Assembly: GCA_964612675.1 (NCBI GenBank)
Contig: CAZTDD010000102.1
Coordinates: forward strand, 1 to 26,755
Direction of reading: 5' to 3'
Length of the DNA: 26,755 bases
From: CAZTDD01 sp964612675
Lineage (GTDB): Bacteria; Hinthialibacterota; Hinthialibacteria; Hinthialibacterales; JAKPRU01
The notes beneath the pieces were generated by a model that saw only the letters and a program-made list of their open reading frames with translations, made no database searches and was not told where the DNA came from. Of this stretch, positions 7,699 through 16,388 are shown one piece after another. Made by a program: the position numbers and the translations under genes. The first letter of the stretch is position 1; the number at the start of each line of letters is the position of its first letter.

Positions 7699-8407
7699 AT
7701 ACCTGGCCCAATGCGGGGTTGCCTCCCGGCGCGGGGCGGAAGAGTTGATTCGCTCCGGACGGGTAACGATCGATGGAATCCCCGTTAGGACCCCGGATCA
7801 GGATGTTCCTTTGGGAAGCGTTGTCGAGGTGGACGGGAAACCGGCGGAGCCAACCGGCAAACGGATCGTGATCGCGCTCAACAAACCGCCGAATGTGGTT
7901 ACAACGGTGCGCGATCCACAGGGACGGACGACGGTGATGGATTTGCTGCCTTCCGAGTATGCTCAGCGAGGCATCGTTCCTATCGGACGTTTGGATCGCG
8001 ATTCATGCGGTCTTCTTCTTTTGACCAACGATGGGGAACTCGTCCAGGCGCTGCTTCAACCAGCCAGTAAGGTCTGGAAAAAATACCAGGTGGCGGTTTC
8101 CGGAGAGGTTACCCCGTCGAAGCGGAAACAACTGGAATCAGGCGTCTCGATTGACGGTCGAGAGACAAAGCCCGCTCAGGTTCGAGTGCTTGGGGGAAAA
8201 GGATCGGCCACGACAAGAATGGAAATTTCTATCTCGGAAGGACGGAAGCGACAGATTCGCCGTATGTGCAAAAAAGTTGGACTCCAAGTGAAGCATCTTC
8301 AACGGATTGCGTTCGGTCCGGTCCGTTTGGGTAAGCTACAGGAAGGTGAGTGTCGTGTCCTGTCAAACCGGGAACTGACAGCACTTTGTGAAGCGGGCGG
8401 ACTTTGA
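7664..8407 (+). CDS. rluB: Pseudouridine synthase, RsuA/RluB/RluE/RluF family (RluB-like)
   Basis: About 247 residues. The N-terminal S4 RNA-binding domain (IRLNKYLAQCGVASRRGAEE) is followed by the RsuA-type catalytic domain with PIGRLDRDSCGLLLLTNDG, whose Asp in GRLD is the catalytic nucleophile, and by GRKRQIRRMCKKVGL near the C-terminus. GTG 7664 is chosen because family members begin just before the RLNKYLAQ block; the frame is open back to TTG 7544, but that adds 40 basic, Ser-rich residues that are shadow sequence of scpB. It overlaps scpB by 35 nt. The scpA-scpB-rluB order is widely conserved and favours the 23S rRNA enzyme RluB over RsuA. No strong ribosome-binding site is seen, consistent with coupling. 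Confidence 0.9.
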   Translation: MRDKTPLIRLNKYLAQCGVASRRGAEELIRSGRVTIDGIPVRTPDQDVPLGSVVEVDGKPAEPTGKRIVIALNKPPNVVTTVRDPQGRTTVMDLLPSEYAQRGIVPIGRLDRDSCGLLLLTNDGELVQALLQPASKVWKKYQVAVSGEVTPSKRKQLESGVSIDGRETKPAQVRVLGGKGSATTRMEISISEGRKRQIRRMCKKVGLQVKHLQRIAFGPVRLGKLQEGECRVLSNRELTALCEAGGL

Positions 8408-8476
8408 ATTCCGAGCCGTTTTACGTTAAAGGAGTAGAGAGCCTTTGTATGTGGGCATGCGACTAGGGAGGTACAT

Positions 8477-10753
8477 GTGACCAAATCACTCGTTATTGTT
8501 GAGTCTCCGGCGAAAGCCAAAACGATAAATAAGTTCCTCGGCAGCCGATATCAGGTCGAGGCATCGATGGGGCACGTGCGCGATCTTCCCGAGAGGGAAC
8601 TGGGCGTCGATGTCAAAAACGACTTTCAGCCAACCTACGTGGTGAACTCGGGCAGTCAGAAAACGATTAAACGGCTGAAGAAAGTTGCAGAGGAAAGCGA
8701 CGCTGTCTATCTCGCGCCCGACCCGGACCGGGAAGGTGAAGCGATCTCCTGGCACCTGGCGGAATTGTTGAAAGCGAATGGAAAACCCGTCTACCGCGTC
8801 ACCTTCAATGAGATCACCGGGCGCGCCATTCAGAAGGCGATCAAACATCCCGGGACAGTCGATATGCAACTGGTGAACGCGCAGCAGGCGCGGCGCATTC
8901 TCGATCGGCTTGTCGGTTATAAGATTAGCCCTCTTCTGACCAAGTGTCTCACCCGGAAAGACAAATCTCTCTCGGCGGGTCGTGTTCAATCGGTAGCCCT
9001 CCGTCTGATTTGCGAGCGTGAAGACGAGATCCGCAAATTCGTCCCGGTCGAATACTGGACCATTGACGCTTTATTCGCTCATGAAGACATGACGTTGACC
9101 GCCTCGCTCTACTCGATGGGCGGCGAACGGATCAGTCGAGGGGACGAGGAGAAAGACGAAGAAAAGAGCGACGCCTCCATCCACCGGATCGAAAACGAAC
9201 AAGAGGCGAAGGCCATTGTCGAGAGCATTCGACAGGAGACCTATCGGGTCGAAGATGTCAAGACCCGCAAAAAGACCCGAAAACCCCTTCCACCTTACAT
9301 TACAAGCACTCTGCAACAGGATGCCTCGAGGATTTTCGGTTTTACAGGAGACCGGACAATGCGGGCCGCGCAGGCCCTGTACGAAGGGGTCGAATTGGGA
9401 GATGAAACGGTCGGTTTGATCACCTATATGCGTACGGACTCGGTGCGTGTGGCCGATGAAGCCATTGTGCACGCACGCGACCTGATTCGTGAAACGTACG
9501 GCAGGAAATATCTTCCGGACAAAGCGAATCGGTATCGGTCGAAGAAGGGTGCTCAGGATGCTCACGAGGCGATTCGTCCGACTCAGTTGAATGCGGACCA
9601 TTCGCCCGAGAAAGTCAAAAAGTATCTGAATACCGATCAGACGAAAATCTACGATCTGATCTGGAAGCGTTTTGTGGCATCGCAGATGCCGCCCGCGGAG
9701 TATTTGTCAACCACAATCGAGATCACCGGTGGGCGTTTTGTGTTCCGGGCGCAGGGCTCTGTTCTGACGTTTGATGGGTACACCAAAGTCTACCGCGATG
9801 AAAACACTGCCGCGGATCAGGAACTCCCGCATGTCGAGAAAGGGATCGACATGGACCTCCGAGAGGTCACACCGGATCAGCACTTCACTCGTCCGCCCGC
9901 CCGTTACAATGACGCCTCGTTGATCAAAACATTGGAAGCAGAGGGCATCGGCAGACCGAGTACCTACGCGTCAATCATCAAAACGCTCGTGGACCGCGAT
10001 TATGTCGAGCGACGTGAACGGCGGTTCTATACGACGGAGTTGGGCGAGGTAGTCAACGCCGTCCTGGTCAACACATTCCCCGATATTTTCGAGGTCGGAT
10101 TCACGGCGGGAGTCGAAGAACGGCTGGACGAAATCGAGGAAGGAAATGCCGACTGGGTTCAGCTTCTACGCGATTTCTATCAGCCTTTTTCCAAAGACTT
10201 GACGGATGCGCCGAAGAACTTTGGCCAGGTTCTCAAGAATCTCCAGCAAGAGACCGGCGAAGCATGCCCGGAATGCGGCAAAGCGCTTGTTCGGAAATGG
10301 GGACGTACGCGGTGGTTCGTCGCCTGTTCCGGATACCCGGATTGTACGTACACCAAGCCGAATGAGGACATAGAAACGGTCGAGACCGACGAGGTCTGTG
10401 AGAAGTGCGGGGCGAAGATGGTGATCAAGGAGGGCCGGTACGGGCCGTTCATGGCGTGCTCGGCCTATCCGAAGTGTAAGAACGCCAAACCGTTGCCGAC
10501 CGGGATCAAATGTCCGCTGCCGGATTGTGACGGCGATGTGGTACAGCGTCGTTCAAAACGGGGGAAAGTTTTCTATGGATGCAGCAAGTATCCGGACTGT
10601 AACTTCGTTGCGTGGGACACACCGGTACCCGAACAGTGCCCGGACTGCGGCTCGCCTTTCCTGGTCCGCAAGGACTACAAGCGCAAGGGGCCGACCCTGA
10701 AATGTCCGAATAAGGAATGTAAGTACTCGCGAAAAGATGAAGAAGCGGCGTAA
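8477..10753 (+). CDS. topA: DNA topoisomerase I (type IA)
   Basis: 758 residues. It relaxes negative supercoils by a transient phosphotyrosine link. The TOPRIM domain opens with LVIVESPAKAKTINKFLG and contains the metal-binding PDPDREGEAISWHL (81-94). SLSAGRVQSVALRL (164-177) is a core motif, and the catalytic tyrosine is Y317 in GLITYMRTDSVR. GIGRPSTYASI is also conserved. Four C4-type zinc ribbons form the C-terminus, starting near residues 596, 640, 677 and 720. Start GTG 8477 is preceded by AGGGAGG (8465-8471), the strongest Shine-Dalgarno sequence in the window. The gap from rluB is 69 nt. Confidence 0.97.
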   Translation: MTKSLVIVESPAKAKTINKFLGSRYQVEASMGHVRDLPERELGVDVKNDFQPTYVVNSGSQKTIKRLKKVAEESDAVYLAPDPDREGEAISWHLAELLKANGKPVYRVTFNEITGRAIQKAIKHPGTVDMQLVNAQQARRILDRLVGYKISPLLTKCLTRKDKSLSAGRVQSVALRLICEREDEIRKFVPVEYWTIDALFAHEDMTLTASLYSMGGERISRGDEEKDEEKSDASIHRIENEQEAKAIVESIRQETYRVEDVKTRKKTRKPLPPYITSTLQQDASRIFGFTGDRTMRAAQALYEGVELGDETVGLITYMRTDSVRVADEAIVHARDLIRETYGRKYLPDKANRYRSKKGAQDAHEAIRPTQLNADHSPEKVKKYLNTDQTKIYDLIWKRFVASQMPPAEYLSTTIEITGGRFVFRAQGSVLTFDGYTKVYRDENTAADQELPHVEKGIDMDLREVTPDQHFTRPPARYNDASLIKTLEAEGIGRPSTYASIIKTLVDRDYVERRERRFYTTELGEVVNAVLVNTFPDIFEVGFTAGVEERLDEIEEGNADWVQLLRDFYQPFSKDLTDAPKNFGQVLKNLQQETGEACPECGKALVRKWGRTRWFVACSGYPDCTYTKPNEDIETVETDEVCEKCGAKMVIKEGRYGPFMACSAYPKCKNAKPLPTGIKCPLPDCDGDVVQRRSKRGKVFYGCSKYPDCNFVAWDTPVPEQCPDCGSPFLVRKDYKRKGPTLKCPNKECKYSRKDEEAA

Positions 10754-10921
10754 GGGAAGGTTCCTCTCACGTCTGCGAGTCGCCATCTGCTCATCAACCG
10801 CGGATTGACACCCCAGCAGGCAAATAGGTCCTCGGGTTCGAGGATGTTGCTGGATCTATCCTGTATTATGCAGGTAGGATAGAGGCATTACGATTATTCT
10901 TGATTTCTGAGGAAGAACCCC

Positions 10922-13900
10922 ATGCACCATCTCGCACATCGGTTTCTATCGATCTCGTATATCGTTTTGCTCCTCTTTGTCGTCAGTAATACCGTACTTG
11001 CCGCGTCGGGCGAGCAGATTTGGCATGACTATCTCGCGGGGGGCGATCCGGGAGAGATACGAAAGCAATTCGCTGAAGCGCTTGACGAGAATCCGAACGA
11101 CGCATATGCGGCCGCCGGGATTGGTTTCGTGGAAGATTCCCGGTGTCGCCCAGAGGAGGCGCTCGGTTATTGGATTCGTGCGACAGAGAACTTCGCTGGG
11201 GATCCGGTTGCGGAGTTGTTCCTCCATTGGGCTTACGATTCGGCGAACGAAATCGCCCAATGGAAAGAACTGATGGATCTTTGCGAACGGCTCGGAGAAT
11301 CCTCTTCGGCTTTCGCTTCTTTGGAATCTCGGGCGCGGTTCTATCGAGCGCTCGCTTATCGACGTCAGGGAAAGGTCCGGGAATCCCTAGAACTAATGGG
11401 GTCGTTCGACTTCATTACGGATTACCTTGCCTGCGGTCCATTCGATAACGCTGAAAAACGCGGCCATGATCGTACGTATGGCCCGGAGGAATCGTTTGCC
11501 CCTTCCGAGAACTACGATGGTCGGAACCGGCAGGTTTCCTGGGAACCGATACCGGTTCGTTCGGAGTGGGGATATGTGGATCTGAAGTCGTACGTTCGAC
11601 CCTGGTCGGAAAGTACGACGTATTTGGCTGCAGTCATCGAGTCGGATCGTCAGGCCCGAGCCCGTTTGCGTGTCGGGCACGCGGGTGCTCTAAAAGCCTG
11701 GATCAACGGTACTCCCGCGATCAATTCCAACCGATACCATGGTCCGTTTCCCGATCAGGTGGCCAGTCAGATTGAACTCCGAGAAGGCAAGAATCTTCTG
11801 TTGCTGAAAGTCAGTTCGGGTGAGCAGGGTAAATACGGGATATGGGCGCGTTTGGAACCACTCGACGGAAGCGAAGCGACATGGAAAGTTCTTCCGGCGG
11901 GGCAGAGCCGTGTTCCGGATTCGGTACGCTCCGTCGCCGGATCGGATTTCCCGGCGTTTGATGAGGAGCCTTTGGCGGTCGCGGCGATGATGGAGAAGGG
12001 GCCGGAACTGGATGCCGACTCGCCGCATCATCTGTTCTTTGCCTTGTTGATCAGTCGTCTCGATATTGTCGATGAGGCGGATCATAGCGAGATCCTTACG
12101 TTGACACGCCTGCTGGAAGAGTATCCGGAGAGCGCCGTCGTCCGGTTTTATGCAGCACGCGCCGACCGAGAATTGAATCGCCAGCGTCGTTTTTTACGTG
12201 GTTGTCTCGACCGCGATCCGGAGTTTCTGCGCGCTCACCTGGCCCTGATCGATAGTTTCCGCTCGACACCGTTTCTGGAACGACGCAGACGGCTTATCGA
12301 CGAGGCCCTCGAGGTTGCGCCGGAGGAAGCCCGTTTTGTCGTTCAAGAGGCACGCTTGATGGCGGACGATGGACTGCCCGACGCGGCGGTCGGAAGAGCG
12401 CGATATGCCGTCGAATTGAATCCCGGCATTCGAGAAACGTGGTGGTGTCTGGCCGATTTCGGCAGCAGGATTCCTCGAAAGGAACAGCGCGATATCTATG
12501 ATCGACTAGTGCGCCGTGAAGCTTCCGACCTGGATGCGGCCGAGCGGTTGGCGCGAATGGCGTTCGCCGACGGAGACGAAAAGGAGGCGTTGGAATGGAC
12601 CGAGACAATCCGCGAAATGGATCCTTGGCATTTCGAACTGTACCGGGTTGCCGCCGAATACAATCTGGGAGAAGGAGAAGCGGACGCTGCCTATGAAGCC
12701 GCGCGGCAGGGACTTTCGGTATCCCCTCACGATCCCGGTCTTCACCGGGTTGCCGCGATGGCGCTTCAACAGAGCGGGAAAAGCGCCGAAGCCGCCGAGC
12801 ATGTGAACGCGGTACTCGCCGCCGTGCCGTCCGATCCGTGGGCGCTCGATTACAGGGAACATATCTCGCCTGAAACCAGTGACTATTACGCTCCGTATCG
12901 CCGCGCCATGGACACGTTGCCGGAGCCCGACCCGGAGCTGATCGAACGAGCCAACTATGTCACCTTGCTTCATCAAGACATCAAACAGGTCCACCCGAAC
13001 GGTCATTCCAGCCAGACGGTGCATGATGTAATCAAGGTGTTGACAGATACGGGACTTCAATCGTTGCAGACGCGGGGGATTTTTTATGAACCGGCGACGG
13101 ACGAGGTGCGGATTCTGCGAGCGCGGGTCTGGAAGAAAGACGGTACGTTTATCGATTCGCCGGCGCCTCGTCACCAAAGTGTCGCCGATGCAGGAGACGC
13201 CGCGGCGAAACTCTATGGCGATTACAACGTTGCCGTTGTCGCTTTTCCAGGTCTGGAAAAGGACGCTGTCATCGAATTGGAATATCAGATCGAGCAGAAG
13301 GGCGAGAACATTTATGCGGATTACTTCGGCGATATTTTCATGTGCGGCGATTATGAACCGACGATGATCAGCGAATATGTTCTTATCACGCCGGTTGCGC
13401 GCGATTTTTACAACACATTCATCCCGCCGAACTATCCGCCTTCCGTATCGACCGATCGGGTTGTTTTGAACGCACAGCCGGAAGAGCAGTTCGAGGGACG
13501 TCAGAGAATCCAGCAATGGCAATTCCGCAACCTGCCGCTCATTCCGCGTGAACCCTACATGCCGGCGCACTCCGAGATTCTGCCCTACCTGAAAGTCTCG
13601 ACATTCCAGACCTGGGATGACATGACCCATTGGTGGTGGAACTTGAGCAAAGAACAGCTCATCCCCGGCCCGACCGTAAAACAGAAAGTCCGGGAGATCG
13701 TCGCACGCTACCGCAATGAGGAAGGGCTGGGGCCGGAAGATCCGATCGGCGAACTCGAGAAAGTACGAATCGTCAACTCGTTTGTGAATACCGAAGTTCG
13801 ATATTTAGGTCTTGAGTTCGGGATTCACGGATACAAACCCCATCGCGTCGATGAGATCTGCCACGCGCAATACGGCGACTGCAAAGACAAGGCGGCGTTA

Positions 13901-14815
13901 GCGGTTGCGATGCTGGATGAACTCGGCATCGAGGCGTGGATGGTGATCATTCGAACTACACAGCTCGGCGAGATCGACTACGAACTGCCGTCGCTCGGGC
14001 TTTTCAATCATTGCATCTATTATCTTCCCGACGTCGAGGGCAAAGAGTATTGGATCGATGGCACCGCGCAGTTTTTCGACGCCACGGAACTGCCGCCCTC
14101 GGACGAAGGTGCGAATACGCTGATTGTGAGATCGGATGGCAGTTCGTTTTTCAAGCGGGTTCCCACGAGTTCCGCCGACGAGAACGGCGGCGAGTATCGC
14201 ACTGAGATTACCTTGGCCGACGACGGCTCTGCGCAGGGGAGACGTGTTGCCGATTATCGCGGGCTTTACAATCCGATCGTCCGAAACATGTATGAGAACC
14301 GTGCCAAAGCGAAGGATCACATCGAAAGCCAGCTGGTCAGTCGCTACCCGGGTGGACGCTGCACATCTGTTGAAATTTCCAAGTTGGAGGATTTCTCTAC
14401 GCCCGAGCAACTGACTTATGGATTCGAGATTCCCAATTTCGGAACGCCGGCGGGATCGCGGCTGAGTGTACCGTCTGTGTTTTACCCGAACGTGATGTCG
14501 CTTCGATATGCGCAGCTTTCAAAACGCGAATACGATCTGGTTCTTCCGTACCGTTGGTTCCGCACGATGGATACGAAGATCGCTCTTCCCGAGGGATGGG
14601 AGGTGGCGGAGATGCCGCCGGCGGTCGAGGAAGACAGTCCGTTTGGTACGTATCGCTGGTCGGCCTCGGTTGTCGGTGGAGAGATTCATATCACCGGCGA
14701 GATTCAATTGGGTGTGTTGCGTGTGGCTCCAGACGAGTATCAAGCGTTCCGCGAATTCTGCCAGCTGATCGACAATCACGAAGAACGGCGGATACATCTG
14801 CGGAAAGCGCAGTGA
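10922..14815 (+). CDS. Secreted TPR / DUF3857 / transglutaminase-like protein, very large
   Basis: 1297 residues. A signal peptide (hydrophobic residues about 9-28, ending VLAASG) indicates export. Helical repeats of TPR type lie near 35-170 and again about 350-650 (for example LDENPNDAYAAAGIGFVED). Between them, residues about 165-320 look like a beta-rich module (FITDYLACGPFDNAEKRG; RLRVGHAGALKAWINGT) resembling carbohydrate-binding or PA14-like folds. From about 680 comes a DUF3857-like region, then a transglutaminase core with a candidate triad of C987 (YGDCKDKAALA), H1030 (FNHCIYYLP) and D1046 (YWIDGTAQFFDAT). The C-terminal 200 residues are a beta-rich domain. Start ATG 10922 has AGGA about 9 nt upstream. 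The physiological role is unknown. The next gene starts 10 nt after its stop. Confidence 0.85.
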   Translation: MHHLAHRFLSISYIVLLLFVVSNTVLAASGEQIWHDYLAGGDPGEIRKQFAEALDENPNDAYAAAGIGFVEDSRCRPEEALGYWIRATENFAGDPVAELFLHWAYDSANEIAQWKELMDLCERLGESSSAFASLESRARFYRALAYRRQGKVRESLELMGSFDFITDYLACGPFDNAEKRGHDRTYGPEESFAPSENYDGRNRQVSWEPIPVRSEWGYVDLKSYVRPWSESTTYLAAVIESDRQARARLRVGHAGALKAWINGTPAINSNRYHGPFPDQVASQIELREGKNLLLLKVSSGEQGKYGIWARLEPLDGSEATWKVLPAGQSRVPDSVRSVAGSDFPAFDEEPLAVAAMMEKGPELDADSPHHLFFALLISRLDIVDEADHSEILTLTRLLEEYPESAVVRFYAARADRELNRQRRFLRGCLDRDPEFLRAHLALIDSFRSTPFLERRRRLIDEALEVAPEEARFVVQEARLMADDGLPDAAVGRARYAVELNPGIRETWWCLADFGSRIPRKEQRDIYDRLVRREASDLDAAERLARMAFADGDEKEALEWTETIREMDPWHFELYRVAAEYNLGEGEADAAYEAARQGLSVSPHDPGLHRVAAMALQQSGKSAEAAEHVNAVLAAVPSDPWALDYREHISPETSDYYAPYRRAMDTLPEPDPELIERANYVTLLHQDIKQVHPNGHSSQTVHDVIKVLTDTGLQSLQTRGIFYEPATDEVRILRARVWKKDGTFIDSPAPRHQSVADAGDAAAKLYGDYNVAVVAFPGLEKDAVIELEYQIEQKGENIYADYFGDIFMCGDYEPTMISEYVLITPVARDFYNTFIPPNYPPSVSTDRVVLNAQPEEQFEGRQRIQQWQFRNLPLIPREPYMPAHSEILPYLKVSTFQTWDDMTHWWWNLSKEQLIPGPTVKQKVREIVARYRNEEGLGPEDPIGELEKVRIVNSFVNTEVRYLGLEFGIHGYKPHRVDEICHAQYGDCKDKAALAVAMLDELGIEAWMVIIRTTQLGEIDYELPSLGLFNHCIYYLPDVEGKEYWIDGTAQFFDATELPPSDEGANTLIVRSDGSSFFKRVPTSSADENGGEYRTEITLADDGSAQGRRVADYRGLYNPIVRNMYENRAKAKDHIESQLVSRYPGGRCTSVEISKLEDFSTPEQLTYGFEIPNFGTPAGSRLSVPSVFYPNVMSLRYAQLSKREYDLVLPYRWFRTMDTKIALPEGWEVAEMPPAVEEDSPFGTYRWSASVVGGEIHITGEIQLGVLRVAPDEYQAFREFCQLIDNHEERRIHLRKAQ

Positions 14816-14825
14816 TGGAACTCGC

Positions 14826-15347
14826 ATGATCTTCAAATTCGACGAGAAATACCCAGATCTCGCGTCCACCTGCTATATCGCTCCCGATGCCTCGGTTATT
14901 GGCGACGTTGAAATCGGCCAAGAAAGCAGCGTCTGGTTTGGTGCGGTTCTGCGCGGCGACATCAACTCGATTCGAATCGGAGAGCGGACAAATATCCAAG
15001 ACCGTGCCGTTTTGCATGTTGATCGGGATGCTGCATGTGAAATTGGCGATGGGGTCACGATAGGCCATAGTGCGGTTGTACACGGTTCCGTTATTGAGAA
15101 CGGTTGCCTGATTGGGATTGGTGCCGTCGTTTTGTCTCGTTGCCGGATTAGTGAAGGAAGCATCGTTGGAGCGGGAGCAGTCGTTCCGGAAGGGGCTGTC
15201 ATCCCACCCCGCTCGTTGGTTCTTGGAATCCCTGGTAAAGTAGTCCGCACACTCGAATCCGGTGAGAATCCGGGACCGAGAATCGCCGAATCGTACGTCG
15301 ATCTGGCGGCAAAGTATCGGGAGAGGGGAATATCAACCCCCTCCTAA
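14826..15347 (+). CDS. Gamma-carbonic-anhydrase-like hexapeptide-repeat protein
   Basis: A 173-residue left-handed beta-helix protein of the gamma-carbonic anhydrase/YrdA group, normally trimeric with zinc at subunit interfaces. The hexapeptide pattern spans about 18-140 (IGDVEIG, VWFGAVLRGD, IGERTNIQDRAVLHVD, IGDGVTIGHSAVVHGSVI, IGIGAVVLS, VGAGAVVPEGAVIPPRS). Candidate metal ligands are H64, H81 and H86, in the family's spacing. Many YrdA-like members lack measurable anhydrase activity, so catalysis is not proven. It starts 10 nt after the DUF3857 gene and may be cotranscribed with it. The last few codons and the stop codon lie within a dispersed repeat arm (15333-15352). Confidence 0.9.
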   Translation: MIFKFDEKYPDLASTCYIAPDASVIGDVEIGQESSVWFGAVLRGDINSIRIGERTNIQDRAVLHVDRDAACEIGDGVTIGHSAVVHGSVIENGCLIGIGAVVLSRCRISEGSIVGAGAVVPEGAVIPPRSLVLGIPGKVVRTLESGENPGPRIAESYVDLAAKYRERGISTPS

Positions 15348-15570
15348 CCTCCGCCAATCCTAGGGCAGGCAAGAAGTCATCGGGGCGGAACAAGGGAAGC
15401 ATTCAACCCCCTCTGAATCTCCCCCAGGCTTGGGGGAGAAAACGTTGCAGACACGGTCGTTTTTTTCCTCCCCCGAAGATCGGGGGAGGTTAGGAGGGGG
15501 TTGAAATCCGTATTCCCGACTTTTTGCGACGCCATCAAGATTGGCGAGGGTTCGGGTGGGGTTGACATCG
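15333..15570. repeat. Mosaic of palindromic intergenic repeats
   Basis: A 20-nt segment at 15333-15352 is the perfect inverted complement of 15485-15504. Inside are two hairpins: CTCCCCCA/TGGGGGAG with a 4-nt loop at 15419-15438, and CCTCCCCCG/CGGGGGAGG with a 5-nt loop at 15467-15489. Segment 15403-15424 is the exact reverse complement of 61-82. At 15518-15538 lies a third copy of the GACTTTTTGCGACG repeat from the window start. The left arm includes the stop codon of the gamma-carbonic-anhydrase gene. This fills most of the 330-nt gap before the glycosylase gene; 15571-15677 shows nothing further. Confidence 0.75.
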
Positions 15571-15677
15571 AAGAACCACTTTTTCCCGTTCTCCCAGTCC
15601 TAGGGCGGGCGGGAGACAATCGTGCTCGACTCGTGTGTGCGTGTTGTTGACTATGAATTCTTACGGACTCTTATGAA

Positions 15678-16388
15678 ATGGAAACGGATACAGGTCAAGT
15701 CGCGGCGTTGGTGAAACGATATGTCGAGCAATTCGGACGTCTCGGCGTGCGAGAACTCTATATTCCACGGGAAGCATTGATTGTGGCAACAAACTCAAAG
15801 GCGGAACAGCTGAAAGCAATGGAAGATAGACTGAAGAACTGCGAACGGTGTTCCCTATGCGATGGGCGTACGCAGGTAATCTTCGGCGACGGTAACCCGG
15901 AGGCGGATCTGGTCTTTGTAGGCGAAGCGCCGGGACGCGACGAGGATATCCAGGGAAAGCCGTTTGTCGGACGCGCAGGCCAGCTGCTTACCAGGATGAT
16001 CAACGCGATGCACCTGAAACGGGAAGACGTTTATATCTGCAACGTGATCAAGTGCCGACCGCCCAACAACCGCGATCCCCTTCCGGACGAAGTGGCCGCC
16101 TGCGAGCCCTTTCTGATCGAACAATTGGATATTATTCAGCCGAAAGTGATTGTGGCTCTCGGCCGGTTTGCGGTTCAATCGTTGCTTCGTGAGAGTACCC
16201 CGATCTCCCGATTGCGAGGGCGGTGGTGCGATTACCATGGGATCGCGTTGATGCCCACGTTTCATCCTTCGTATCTGCTTCGGAATCCGGCCGGAAAGCG
16301 CCCGGTTTGGCAGGATCTGCAGGAAGTGATGAAGAAACTCGGCATCCCGGTGCCGAGCGGAAATGACAAATCATCGCCGGGGTCGTGA
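15678..16388 (+). CDS. Uracil-DNA glycosylase, family 4 (iron-sulfur type)
   Basis: 236 residues. It removes uracil from deaminated DNA to begin base excision repair. The uracil-binding motif is VGEAPGRDEDIQGKPFVGRA (81-100) and the second motif is PTFHPSYLLR (193-202) with H196. Cysteines C55, C58, C126 and C142 (CERC; NVIKCRPPNNRDP; AACEPF) are in the positions that ligate the 4Fe-4S cluster of this family. An N-terminal helical region of about 50 residues precedes the first cysteine, somewhat longer than the archetype. ATG 15678 lacks a good ribosome-binding site. The TGA overlaps the GTG of priA, so repair and replication restart are coupled here. Confidence 0.93.
   Translation: METDTGQVAALVKRYVEQFGRLGVRELYIPREALIVATNSKAEQLKAMEDRLKNCERCSLCDGRTQVIFGDGNPEADLVFVGEAPGRDEDIQGKPFVGRAGQLLTRMINAMHLKREDVYICNVIKCRPPNNRDPLPDEVAACEPFLIEQLDIIQPKVIVALGRFAVQSLLRESTPISRLRGRWCDYHGIALMPTFHPSYLLRNPAGKRPVWQDLQEVMKKLGIPVPSGNDKSSPGS

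Noticed and set aside
12506..13630. Long minus-strand open frame of 374 codons
   Set aside because: It lies entirely antisense to the DUF3857/transglutaminase gene, whose frame has clear domains. It is a shadow frame with no recognisable motifs.
15333..15570. CRISPR-like array
   Set aside because: The repeats are palindromic, unequal and irregularly spaced with no uniform spacers, and no cas genes are present.
15647..15676. TTGACT/TTATGA promoter-like pair (18-nt spacing) before the glycosylase gene
   Set aside because: The -10 match is poor and transcription would begin at or after the start codon at 15678.
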